Positions 1 through 5,052 of a DNA stretch of 5,052 nt are shown here, piece after piece; position 1 is the stretch's first letter, and each line of letters opens with the position of its first letter. A model generated the notes under the pieces. The model was not told the origin of the DNA. It worked only from the letters and a program-made list of their open reading frames with translations, and made no database searches. Both the position numbers and the translations under genes were made by a program. Source of the DNA: Deinococcales bacterium (GTDB taxonomy: Bacteria; Deinococcota; Deinococci; Deinococcales; JAAFIG01); NCBI GenBank assembly GCA_013298595.1, contig JAAFIG010000064.1:1-5052 (forward strand), given 5' to 3'.

Positions 1-147
1 GCCTGCTTCTCCTCGAGTCAGACAAAGCACATGGATTTTAATACCTTGGCTTGCCAGCAATGCCAGTGTACCACCACAACAAAAACTTTCATCATCTGGG
101 TGTGCAAAAACCGCGAGCAGCGTAGGCGTGGGTAGTGTAGGCAGCAT
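1..147 (-). CDS. PIG-L / LmbE-family zinc deacetylase, N-terminal part (truncated by window edge)
   Basis: The minus strand from the ATG at 147 reads open for 49 codons to the window edge. Residues 11-20 read [10 protein letters not shown], the AHPDDE signature of the PIG-L/LmbE family, followed by a GGT at 25-27 and the TRGEAG stretch at 44-49 that closes the second strand of the Rossmann-like fold. In characterised members such as MshB the His and second Asp of this motif (here H16, D19) bind zinc and the first Asp (D18) is the general base. The family removes acetyl groups from N-acetylglucosamine-type substrates, including bacillithiol and mycothiol precursors; the substrate here cannot be told from 49 residues. 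No Shine-Dalgarno sequence precedes the start; a TAGACT hexamer ends 8 nt before the ATG, so a leaderless mRNA is possible. It is divergent from the sugar-binding protein gene. The remaining roughly 180 residues lie outside the window. Confidence 0.88.
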   Translation of the reverse strand, partial: MLPTLPTPTLLAVFAHPDDESFCCGGTLALLASQGIKIHVLCLTRGEAG

Positions 148-175
148 AGAGTTTCAGTCTAACGCAAGTTATAAT
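147..175 (+). promoter_or_regulatory. Candidate sigma-70-type promoter of the sugar-binding protein gene
   Basis: A perfect TATAAT lies at 170-175. Seventeen bases upstream, TAGAGT at 147-152 is a weak -35 (3 of 6 matches to TTGACA). Transcription would begin near 181-184, giving a leader of about 50 nt that contains the 188-203 palindrome and the ribosome binding site. The -35 overlaps the start codon of the divergent PIG-L gene, so the two transcription units share one short control region. The -10 is convincing; the -35 is not. Confidence 0.55.
156..161 (-). promoter_or_regulatory. Candidate -10 element of a leaderless promoter for the PIG-L gene
   Basis: On the minus strand this reads TAGACT, matching TANNNT, and ends 8 nt before the ATG at 147. 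That would place transcription start at or next to the start codon, and no Shine-Dalgarno sequence is present. The hexamer 17 nt further upstream (GTACCA, plus-strand 179-184) matches TTGACA at only three positions, so the -35 is weak. Confidence 0.35.
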
Positions 176-187
176 GACTGGTACGAG

Positions 188-203
188 CGATTCTCGAGAA
201 TCG
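188..203. promoter_or_regulatory. 16-bp perfect palindrome, candidate operator
   Basis: CGATTCTCGAGAATCG is identical to its own reverse complement. It sits just downstream of the predicted transcription start and 28 bp before the start codon, where a repressor would block transcription. An even-length 16-bp palindrome with a central CG is the form of LacI/GalR-family operators, which often control sugar importers. The core is also one copy of the CTCGAG word that is abundant throughout the window, so only the outer five base pairs on each side are independent evidence. A hairpin terminator is unlikely because no T-tract follows on either strand. Confidence 0.5.
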
Positions 204-220
204 AGAAAAGCAGGCTCGCT

Positions 221-225
221 GGAGG
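221..225 (+). promoter_or_regulatory. Ribosome binding site of the sugar-binding protein gene
   Basis: GGAGG is followed by a 6-nt spacer and the ATG at 232. It is the strongest Shine-Dalgarno sequence in the window and fixes this start, which also yields a complete signal peptide. Confidence 0.85.
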
Positions 226-231
226 AATATT

Positions 232-1503
232 ATGCAAAAACGATACGCCGTTGGACTCGTGGCACTCAGCGCAGCTTTGGCTATAGGTGTCAGTGCTCAG
301 AGTAGTAAAACACCTGTTTTGTACTGGCAATATCAGTTTGATAGCAAAGTCAATTTGGTTAACGAATTAATGGCTGAGTTTAACGCAGCCAACCCTGATA
401 TCGAAGTCAAACAAGAAACTTTTCCGTATGATAATTACATCGCTAAAGTCAAAAGTGCGGTTGGTGCTGGGCAAGGTCCAGATGTAGTAAATTTATTTTA
501 TGGTTGGATTCCCGATTGGGTGGCTGGTGGTTTCTTAGAACCCATTTCCAAAGCTGGTTTTGATGCTAAAACCCTCGAGGCAAATGTTGGTCCGCTGATA
601 CAGGCTGGTAAGGTCAATGGTAAGTATTGGGCAGTACCAACAGCCGTTCGTAGCCTAGCCATTTTTTATAACAAGGATTTATTCAAAGCTGCTGGTATTA
701 GCAAAATCCCGAAGACATGGGCAGAATTTGAAGCAGCTGGTAAAAAGATTCAGAAAGTCGAAAATGGCAAAACAGTCATTGCTGGTATTGCCGTGCAACC
801 AGAAGGACAAGATCATCATTTGTTCCGCGAAGTGCTAAGCCGTCAATGGGGCGGTAAACCTTACACTGGCGATTTTAAACAAATTTCCTATAACAGTGCC
901 GCTGGTCTCGAGGCTTTTAAGTGGTACACAGGTTTGATTGAACGAGGCGCAGCTACCCAAGGTAAGGAGATGCTACCTGGTTCAGGAAATGCTTACCGCG
1001 ATACCTTTATTGCTGGTAAAGCTGGCATGATTGTGGATGGTTCTTTTGCCATTGGTGGTATTCGCAATGGTGCTAAGTTCGATTGGGGTGTTTTTGAATT
1101 ACCAATCAAAGATGCAGGTGGTTTACGTGCCAATTTCGGTTCGTACTGGGTGCATGGTTTAACCCCAAATGCTAAAGGTGCCAAACTCGAGGCAAGTGCC
1201 AAATGGTTAAAATTCCTCACTTCTGAACCTGTGCAACGCCGTTGGTTACAAAAAGTTGGTGAAATTCCAGCCAATGCAGGGTTAGCTGCTGATCCTGCTT
1301 TACGTAAAGACCCTGTATTTGGTCCATTTGTGTCAAGTTTGCCTTTTGCTCGAGCAACTTTCTTTGTGGATGAAGCTGGGCAAAGAAAGGCTTTGTCAGA
1401 TGCAATGTACAGCACTTGGTTAACCAAAACCAGTCCTGTTGATGCTTTAAAAACAGCTGCCAGCGGCGAGCAAAAATTGCTGAATTTGTTCTTTAAGAAA
1501 TAA
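232..1503 (+). CDS. ABC sugar transporter, extracellular family 1 solute-binding protein
   Basis: This 423-residue secreted protein should capture a sugar or sugar-like solute and deliver it to the permease pair encoded at 2471-4230. Residues 1-23 form a Sec signal peptide: QKR, a hydrophobic core from about 6 to 20, and a VSA-Q cleavage site near 22/23. No lipobox cysteine is present, so it is probably soluble in the periplasm rather than lipid-anchored. Family 1 features follow in order: YWQY near 31-34, EFNAANPDIEV at 49-59, GQGPDVV at 80-86, GKYWAVP at 130-136, YNKDLF at 146-151, TWAEF at 162-166, and the C-lobe GKAGMIVDGSF at 262-272. Length is normal for CUT1 binding proteins of the MalE/UgpB type. 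Ligand cannot be predicted; a di- or oligosaccharide or glycerol phosphate ester is plausible. It is transcribed alone, ended by a terminator, and separated from the permeases by an antisense gene, so partnership with them is inferred from proximity. Confidence 0.93.
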   Translation: MQKRYAVGLVALSAALAIGVSAQSSKTPVLYWQYQFDSKVNLVNELMAEFNAANPDIEVKQETFPYDNYIAKVKSAVGAGQGPDVVNLFYGWIPDWVAGGFLEPISKAGFDAKTLEANVGPLIQAGKVNGKYWAVPTAVRSLAIFYNKDLFKAAGISKIPKTWAEFEAAGKKIQKVENGKTVIAGIAVQPEGQDHHLFREVLSRQWGGKPYTGDFKQISYNSAAGLEAFKWYTGLIERGAATQGKEMLPGSGNAYRDTFIAGKAGMIVDGSFAIGGIRNGAKFDWGVFELPIKDAGGLRANFGSYWVHGLTPNAKGAKLEASAKWLKFLTSEPVQRRWLQKVGEIPANAGLAADPALRKDPVFGPFVSSLPFARATFFVDEAGQRKALSDAMYSTWLTKTSPVDALKTAASGEQKLLNLFFKK

Positions 1504-1514
1504 GAAACCCTTCT

Positions 1515-1550
1515 AAAACGGCAGGCGTTAGGCTTGCCGTTTTTTGTTTT
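1515..1550 (+). terminator. Intrinsic terminator of the sugar-binding protein gene
   Basis: A 9-bp stem (1518-1526 with 1532-1540, one G-T pair) closes a 5-nt loop GTTAG and is followed by a T-rich run, 1540-1550. Flanking A residues at 1515-1517 can pair with the first Ts and lengthen the stem. It begins 11 bp after the TAA at 1501-1503. Read from the minus strand the stem is followed by only four Ts, so it might also weakly stop the convergent ATP-grasp transcript, whose stop codon lies in the loop. Confidence 0.85.
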
Positions 1551-2382
1551 GCTCGAGTTGCACAATATTTTGCCATAGCAAAAATGGTGAAATCGCAGCG
1601 TAACCACTTTCCCCAGCATCGTTGCATTCGATCACAATCCAGTTACCTTGTATGGTTTGGGCAACATCTATAACCACAAAGGGCACGTTTAAACGTAAAG
1701 CTGCTTCCCGAGCGATGGCAAGTGCAGCGGCTTCCTCGGCTTCCGACCAAGCATAGGTTGTAGACCAATACGGTGCTGCACCTACACATTGCCCGTACCA
1801 CCAAAAAGAGCGAAATTCAAATGAGGCAGGGATTTTATCAGTTAGCTCGGCAGGAACAGGACGCAAAGCAATAAATTCTCGAGCCACAAAAGCTTGCCAC
1901 TGCAAAATGGGATCGGTACGAAAAGCCTCAGCTGCAAGGTTGTACTCGGCTTCTGAACGAATAATCGAAAATGCTGCCCGATGCCGACTGGTTTGCCGTG
2001 CGCCTTTTAAAAACCAAGGTAATGGCAACATCGCCTCGAGATGGGCAAATTCAGGTGGTTCATTAAACCAAAAACTGCGAGGTGTTAAACCCTCGAGTAA
2101 ACCATACCAGCGTGGTAATTCGGAAATTAGAGCGTGTTGTTCTGGTGTATGAATTAAGAAAATATTTTCTTCGGCTAGTTGGCTGTATAACTGATTATAA
2201 TTGCTTGCTACCCCAAAACGGGCTATGGCTGTGATTGGTTCAGTTCGTTGCCACGGACGGCGACAAACAAAGAAATCTTGTAAGGGAAAATCGTAACTTG
2301 GCAAATCCACGTTGCCACTCAGCACCCAAACACTCTCCTCGAGCAGTATCAAATCTAAATTATTTGTTTCAACTCGAGCCAC
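1528..2382 (-). CDS. ATP-grasp domain protein, R2K-clade type (formerly DUF4343-like)
   Basis: The 284-residue protein has the pattern of a small stand-alone ATP-grasp enzyme. ATP-grasp enzymes activate a carboxylate as acyl-phosphate and join it to an amine or other nucleophile. Visible landmarks are FLKGARQTSRH at 124-134 with nucleotide-contacting K126, AREF at 167-170, FEFRSFWW at 188-195, FVVIDVAQT at 235-243, and IECNDAGESGY at 251-261. D239, E252 and N254 are placed as the usual magnesium ligands. The pattern of WFLKG-TS-H, ARE-F, VIDVA and IE-NDA-ESGY resembles the R2K family; substrate is unknown, and no membrane segment or signal peptide is seen. The start is GTG at 2382: the first in-frame start after an upstream stop, with no Shine-Dalgarno sequence but a TACAGT hexamer 6 nt before it. 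The gene lies antisense between the binding protein and its permeases. Its last five codons and TAA lie in the neighbour's terminator. Confidence 0.82.
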   Translation of the reverse strand: MARVETNNLDLILLEESVWVLSGNVDLPSYDFPLQDFFVCRRPWQRTEPITAIARFGVASNYNQLYSQLAEENIFLIHTPEQHALISELPRWYGLLEGLTPRSFWFNEPPEFAHLEAMLPLPWFLKGARQTSRHRAAFSIIRSEAEYNLAAEAFRTDPILQWQAFVAREFIALRPVPAELTDKIPASFEFRSFWWYGQCVGAAPYWSTTYAWSEAEEAAALAIAREAALRLNVPFVVIDVAQTIQGNWIVIECNDAGESGYAAISPFLLWQNIVQLEQNKKRQA

Positions 2383-2388
2383 ACATTC

Positions 2389-2417
2389 ACTGTAAAGACA
2401 TTGGATTACTTACACAA
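2389..2417 (-). promoter_or_regulatory. Candidate leaderless promoter of the ATP-grasp gene
   Basis: On the minus strand TTGTGT (2412-2417) and TACAGT (2389-2394) are separated by exactly 17 bp. The -10 ends 6 nt before the GTG at 2382, and no Shine-Dalgarno sequence lies between, so transcription would begin at or beside the start codon. Matches to consensus are 3 of 6 and 4 of 6, so this is suggestive only. Confidence 0.42.
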
Positions 2418-2437
2418 TACGCAGTTTGTCGTATGCT
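2409..2437 (+). promoter_or_regulatory. Candidate promoter of the permease-lyase operon
   Basis: CTTACA (2409-2414) and TATGCT (2432-2437) are 17 bp apart, each matching consensus at four positions or fewer. An alternative -10, TATTCT at 2444-2449, has no matching -35. The site overlaps the opposing promoter of the ATP-grasp gene, so the two could interfere. The 88-bp gap 2383-2470 holds nothing else recognisable apart from the permease ribosome binding site. Confidence 0.33.
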
Positions 2438-2460
2438 CTCCTCTATTCTAGTTTCTCTGC

Positions 2461-2464
2461 GAGG
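2461..2464 (+). promoter_or_regulatory. Ribosome binding site that sets the first permease start
   Basis: GAGG is followed by a 6-nt spacer and the ATG at 2471. The earlier in-frame ATG at 2426 has no such site and would add 15 residues atypical for the family, so 2471 is preferred. Confidence 0.7.
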
Positions 2465-2470
2465 TATTTT

Positions 2471-3376
2471 ATGACAAAACCTAAGAAACCCTTTAGCCTC
2501 GCGCAACGTCAAGCTATTTGGGCATATATATTTTTACTGGTACCATTAACGTTTTTTTTAGTAATACGGTTATACCCTGCTTTTGATGCGTTGCGTTTAT
2601 CGTTGCTGGATTTTCGTTCGCCACTAAAACCTGCACCATTTATTGGTTTAGATAATTTTAAGGAATTACTCGAGGATAGTGTTTTCCATAAAGCCTTGTG
2701 GAACACATTGCTTTATACCTTAATTGGTGTGCCTGCTCAGCTTGCTTTGGGTTTAGGTATTGCAATGCTGCTCTCGAGTATCAATAGGGCTAAAGGTTTT
2801 TTACGAGCCGTGTATTTTGCGCCTTACATCACTCCAATTGTGGCGAGTGCTTGGGTGTGGCAATGGTTACTCAATAAAAACTTTGGTCCTGTCAACGCCA
2901 TCATGATTGGGTTGGGTTTGCCAGCTCAACCTTTTTTACAATCACCTGACCAAGCCTTATTTGCCGCAACAGCTTTGGTAGTCTGGCAACAACTGGGTTT
3001 TCAAATTGTGATTTTTATTGCAGGACTCGAGGGTGTACCGCGCATCTATTACGAAGCAGCTGCGCTCGATGGTGCAAATCCTTGGCAACGCTTTCGTTTT
3101 ATTACTTTGCCATTGCTGAATGCCACGATTGTGTTTAGTATAGTCGTAGCAACCAATGGGTTTTTACAATTGTTCACGCAAATTGCGAATCTCAACCCCA
3201 CCGATAAAGGCGGACCGCTGGATAGTACTTTAACAGTGGCGTTGTACATCTATCGCCAAGGATTTGATAGCTCGAGATTTGGTTATGCTTCTGCAATCAC
3301 TGTGGTGTTATTTATCATTATTTTGTTGTTTACAATTTTGCAATTAACGGTTTTACGAAAGCGAGTGGATTACTAA
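2471..3376 (+). CDS. ABC sugar transporter permease, MalF/UgpA type
   Basis: A 301-residue inner-membrane subunit that forms half of the translocation channel of a CUT1-type importer. Six hydrophobic segments are visible at about 16-36, 80-102, 112-134, 162-184, 213-238 and 272-294, with a charged loop between the first two, as usual for UgpA-like proteins. The EAA loop that docks on the ATPase is at about 195-214 (YEAAALDGANPWQRF then ITLPLL), with the conserved Gly at 201. N-terminal KPKK and C-terminal LRKRVDY are consistent with cytoplasmic ends. Length is that of short UgpA-like permeases and lacks the extra N-terminal helices of enterobacterial MalF. It overlaps the next permease by one base. 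The sugar is not predictable from the sequence. Confidence 0.93.
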   Translation: MTKPKKPFSLAQRQAIWAYIFLLVPLTFFLVIRLYPAFDALRLSLLDFRSPLKPAPFIGLDNFKELLEDSVFHKALWNTLLYTLIGVPAQLALGLGIAMLLSSINRAKGFLRAVYFAPYITPIVASAWVWQWLLNKNFGPVNAIMIGLGLPAQPFLQSPDQALFAATALVVWQQLGFQIVIFIAGLEGVPRIYYEAAALDGANPWQRFRFITLPLLNATIVFSIVVATNGFLQLFTQIANLNPTDKGGPLDSTLTVALYIYRQGFDSSRFGYASAITVVLFIIILLFTILQLTVLRKRVDY

Positions 3377-4230
3377 TGACCAGTACCCAAATCGCACCTC
3401 GAGCTACTACAAAACGTCGTCCTCGGCAGGCGGCATGGTGGTTGTATGTTGTACTGATTCTGGGTGGTGTGATTACAGCTTTTCCATTTTTATGGATGTT
3501 TCTAACCAGCTTAAAAACCTATCAGGATGTATTTCTACCAAATATTATTCCGACTCAGCCAACGTTTGATAATTATTCTGAGGTACTTGGTAAAACTGGA
3601 TTTCTGCGTTGGTTCCTGAATTCAGTTGGGGTGGCAGTTGCCACAACCATTTCGGTACTGATTTTTGATTCAATGGTGGCGTACACACTGGCTAAGTTGC
3701 GTTTTCCTGGTAAAGAAATTATTTTTGTTTTAATTCTGTCTACCATCATGATTCCCACCGAAATGCTGGTCATTCCGTGGTATCTAGGGGCTTTAAAATT
3801 GGGCATTGCCGATAGCTACTTTGCCATTGCTTTACCGGGCATGATTACTGCTTTTGGCATTTTTTTGTTACGTGGTTTTTTTGAAAGCATTCCCGATGAA
3901 CTCTTTGATGCTGGGCGCTTAGATGGCTTATCCGAATTTGGTTTGTACTGGCGCATTGGTTTACCACTTGTTACACCTGCTTTAGCCGCCCTTGCTATTT
4001 TTAATTTCCTTGGTAATTACAACGCCTACCTCTGGCCCTTAATTATTATTCAGAGCCAAGAAATGCGAACCTTACCCGTTGGCATTGCCCTTTTTAGTAG
4101 CGAAGCTGGAACGCAATGGCATCTGATTATGACTGCCTCGAGCTTAGCTGTGATACCTGTTTTAATTGTTTTTGCCATTTTTCAAAAACAAATTATCGAA
4201 GGCGTTGTTTTAACAGGTACAAAGGGTTAG
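3376..4230 (+). CDS. ABC sugar transporter permease, MalG/UgpE type
   Basis: A 284-residue inner-membrane protein, the second channel subunit. Hydrophobic segments lie at about 21-44, 78-102, 112-136, 146-167, 198-222 and 250-271. The EAA loop is at about 174-197 (DELFDAGRLDG, then IGLPLV), with Gly184 in the conserved position. The C-terminus (KQIIEGVVLTGTKG) is the usual end of MalG/UgpE proteins. The ATG overlaps the upstream TAA as TAATG at 3374-3378, and only a weak GAGTGG lies upstream, so translation is probably coupled by ribosome reinitiation to keep the two subunits in equal amounts. The gene carries only two CTCGAG words, both near its ends, leaving a 733-bp stretch without one, the longest in the window. 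Confidence 0.93.
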   Translation: MTSTQIAPRATTKRRPRQAAWWLYVVLILGGVITAFPFLWMFLTSLKTYQDVFLPNIIPTQPTFDNYSEVLGKTGFLRWFLNSVGVAVATTISVLIFDSMVAYTLAKLRFPGKEIIFVLILSTIMIPTEMLVIPWYLGALKLGIADSYFAIALPGMITAFGIFLLRGFFESIPDELFDAGRLDGLSEFGLYWRIGLPLVTPALAALAIFNFLGNYNAYLWPLIIIQSQEMRTLPVGIALFSSEAGTQWHLIMTASSLAVIPVLIVFAIFQKQIIEGVVLTGTKG

Positions 4231-4243
4231 TCAGCCTTATATT

Positions 4244-5052
4244 ATGCCAAAAAACTGGAATCCACACTATATCAAACATGTACTCGAGCCGCATTTTGTG
4301 CAAGCAGAACAACATTTCTTGCAACCATTACTCGAGATCAGTCAGGCACACGCGGTGATGCTTTTTCGTTGTGGTTTACTCGAGAAAGGTTTTGCACAAC
4401 GTATTTTAGAAGCCCTTCGTGCCATTCAAGATGAATCTTTTACGTATTCCACTGCTTTTGAAGATTTATTCTTTACCATAGAAGCTCGAGTGATGGCAGC
4501 CGCTGGGGCAGAGGCGGCTGGGAATTTACAAATCGCTCGTAGTCGCAACGATGTGGATGCTGCCCTGATTCGTATGGTATTGCGTGACCAAGTGCTTGGC
4601 TTGCTGGGTTCGCTCGAGGAAACATGTGCGGTATTACTGGCTCGAGGTTTTGATGGTTTAACGTGGTTAATGCCTGGCTATACCCACCATCAACCCGCCC
4701 AACCCACCACCCTTGGGCATTACCTTTCGGGCATATTGAATGTCCTCGAACGTGATACTGGTCGTATCAAAGCTGCTTACTCGAGCATCAATTACTCACC
4801 GCTGGGCGCAGTTGCTATGACTGGTACTGCTTTTGCAATCAATCGTGATTGGATGCAACGATGGCTAGGCTTTGATGCAATACTCGAGAATGGTATAGAT
4901 GCTGTTAGTGCAGTGGATCACAGTCTTGAATTACTAAATGCAATCAGGATTTTATGCACCAATCTTTCGAGGTTGACCCATGATCTGATTTTCTGGGCTT
5001 CACAAGAAATCGGTTTTTTTCGGGTTGCCGATGAATTTGTGCAAATCAGTAG
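4244..5052 (+). CDS. Argininosuccinate lyase-superfamily protein, divergent (ArgH-like), truncated by window edge
   Basis: An open frame of 269 codons runs from the ATG at 4244 to the window end. Superfamily motifs appear in order: EDLFFTIE at 73-80, ARSRND at 98-103 (canonical GRSRND), PGYTHHQPAQPTTLGHYLSG at 144-163 with catalytic-type T147-H148, SPLGAVAMTGTAF at 185-197, and SQEIGFFRVADEF at 253-265. The sequence stops at the serine pair that opens the SSxMPxKxN catalytic loop. Argininosuccinate lyase splits argininosuccinate into arginine and fumarate. Departures: the usual N-terminal WGGRF motif is absent, and the His of the ED-H---E motif is Phe76. It starts 13 bp after the permease stop, without a clear Shine-Dalgarno sequence, so it is probably in the permease operon. 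It may be true ArgH or a paralogue acting on a related substrate; the symbol is therefore left blank. Confidence 0.85.
   Translation, partial: MPKNWNPHYIKHVLEPHFVQAEQHFLQPLLEISQAHAVMLFRCGLLEKGFAQRILEALRAIQDESFTYSTAFEDLFFTIEARVMAAAGAEAAGNLQIARSRNDVDAALIRMVLRDQVLGLLGSLEETCAVLLARGFDGLTWLMPGYTHHQPAQPTTLGHYLSGILNVLERDTGRIKAAYSSINYSPLGAVAMTGTAFAINRDWMQRWLGFDAILENGIDAVSAVDHSLELLNAIRILCTNLSRLTHDLIFWASQEIGFFRVADEFVQIS

Larger units (their letters stand above)
12..4888. repeat. Highly iterated palindrome CTCGAG, 26 copies
   Basis: First bases of the copies: 12, 193, 574, 907, 1186, 1349, 1552, 1878, 2035, 2092, 2338, 2373, 2669, 2773, 3026, 3271, 3398, 4137, 4283, 4331, 4379, 4485, 4613, 4641, 4780 and 4883. 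Twenty-five are inside genes and one is the core of the 188-203 palindrome. A given hexamer is expected about 1.2 times in this length at equal base use. The copies fall in all three codon phases (Leu-Glu, Ala-Arg, Ser-Ser) and have no common flanks. The lyase gene is richest, with eight. Confidence 0.9.

Noticed and set aside
188-203. Palindrome as an intrinsic terminator
   Set aside because: No T-tract follows on either strand and it lies between a promoter and its gene.
993-1619. Minus-strand open frame of 208 codons
   Set aside because: It lies opposite the binding-protein gene and across its terminator, has a low-complexity composition without family motifs, and its frame is explained by the codon bias of the real gene.
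2426-2470. Earlier ATG for the first permease, adding 15 residues
   Set aside because: It has no ribosome binding site and would include the candidate promoter -10; the ATG at 2471 has GAGG at the right distance and gives a typical permease N-terminus.
12-4888. CTCGAG copies as XhoI cloning scars or assembly joins
   Set aside because: All 26 sit within continuous, motif-intact genes or a promoter, with no frame breaks, linkers or vector sequence around them.
1-5052. CRISPR array, tRNA, rRNA, insertion sequence or attachment site
   Set aside because: The only repeated word is a dispersed 6-mer, no clover-leaf or rRNA sequence was seen, and no transposase or terminal inverted repeats are present.

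Overview
The window looks like bacterial chromosome from a diderm organism. The solute-binding protein has a plain Sec signal peptide ending in Ala-Gln and no lipobox cysteine. DNA is AT-leaning by eye, genes are tightly packed, and two minus-strand genes lack a Shine-Dalgarno sequence but carry a TANNNT hexamer 6-8 nt before their start codon, as in leaderless transcripts. These traits fit a low-GC Deinococcota-like lineage, but no taxonomic marker is present, so that assignment is only a weak inference.

Layout, left to right. (1) 1-147, minus strand: N-terminal 49 codons of a PIG-L/LmbE-type zinc deacetylase running off the left edge. (2) 148-231: divergent control region with a perfect TATAAT, a 16-bp perfect palindrome and a strong ribosome binding site. 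(3) 232-1503, plus: secreted family 1 (CUT1-type) sugar-binding protein, ended by a strong intrinsic terminator. (4) 1528-2382, minus: ATP-grasp protein of the R2K type, convergent with the binding-protein gene; its last codons and stop lie inside that terminator. (5) 2383-2470: second divergent promoter region. (6) 2471-3376 and 3376-4230, plus: two MalF/UgpA- and MalG/UgpE-type permeases overlapping by one base. (7) 4244-5052, plus: a divergent argininosuccinate-lyase-superfamily gene running off the right edge.

The binding protein and the two permeases form the recognition and membrane parts of one sugar (or glycerol-phosphate-like) importer. No ATPase gene is in the window, so a shared MsmK/MalK-type ATPase elsewhere is the likely motor. 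The importer is unusually split by the antisense ATP-grasp gene. The lyase gene follows the permeases after 13 bp and is probably co-transcribed; it lacks some argininosuccinate lyase hallmarks, so it may act on something other than argininosuccinate.

The most striking signal is not a gene. The palindrome CTCGAG occurs 26 times in 5052 bp (about one per 194 bp, against roughly 1.2 expected for a random hexamer), on both sides of every gene boundary, in all three reading frames and with no shared flanks. This resembles the highly iterated palindrome (HIP1) phenomenon of cyanobacteria, but with a different word.
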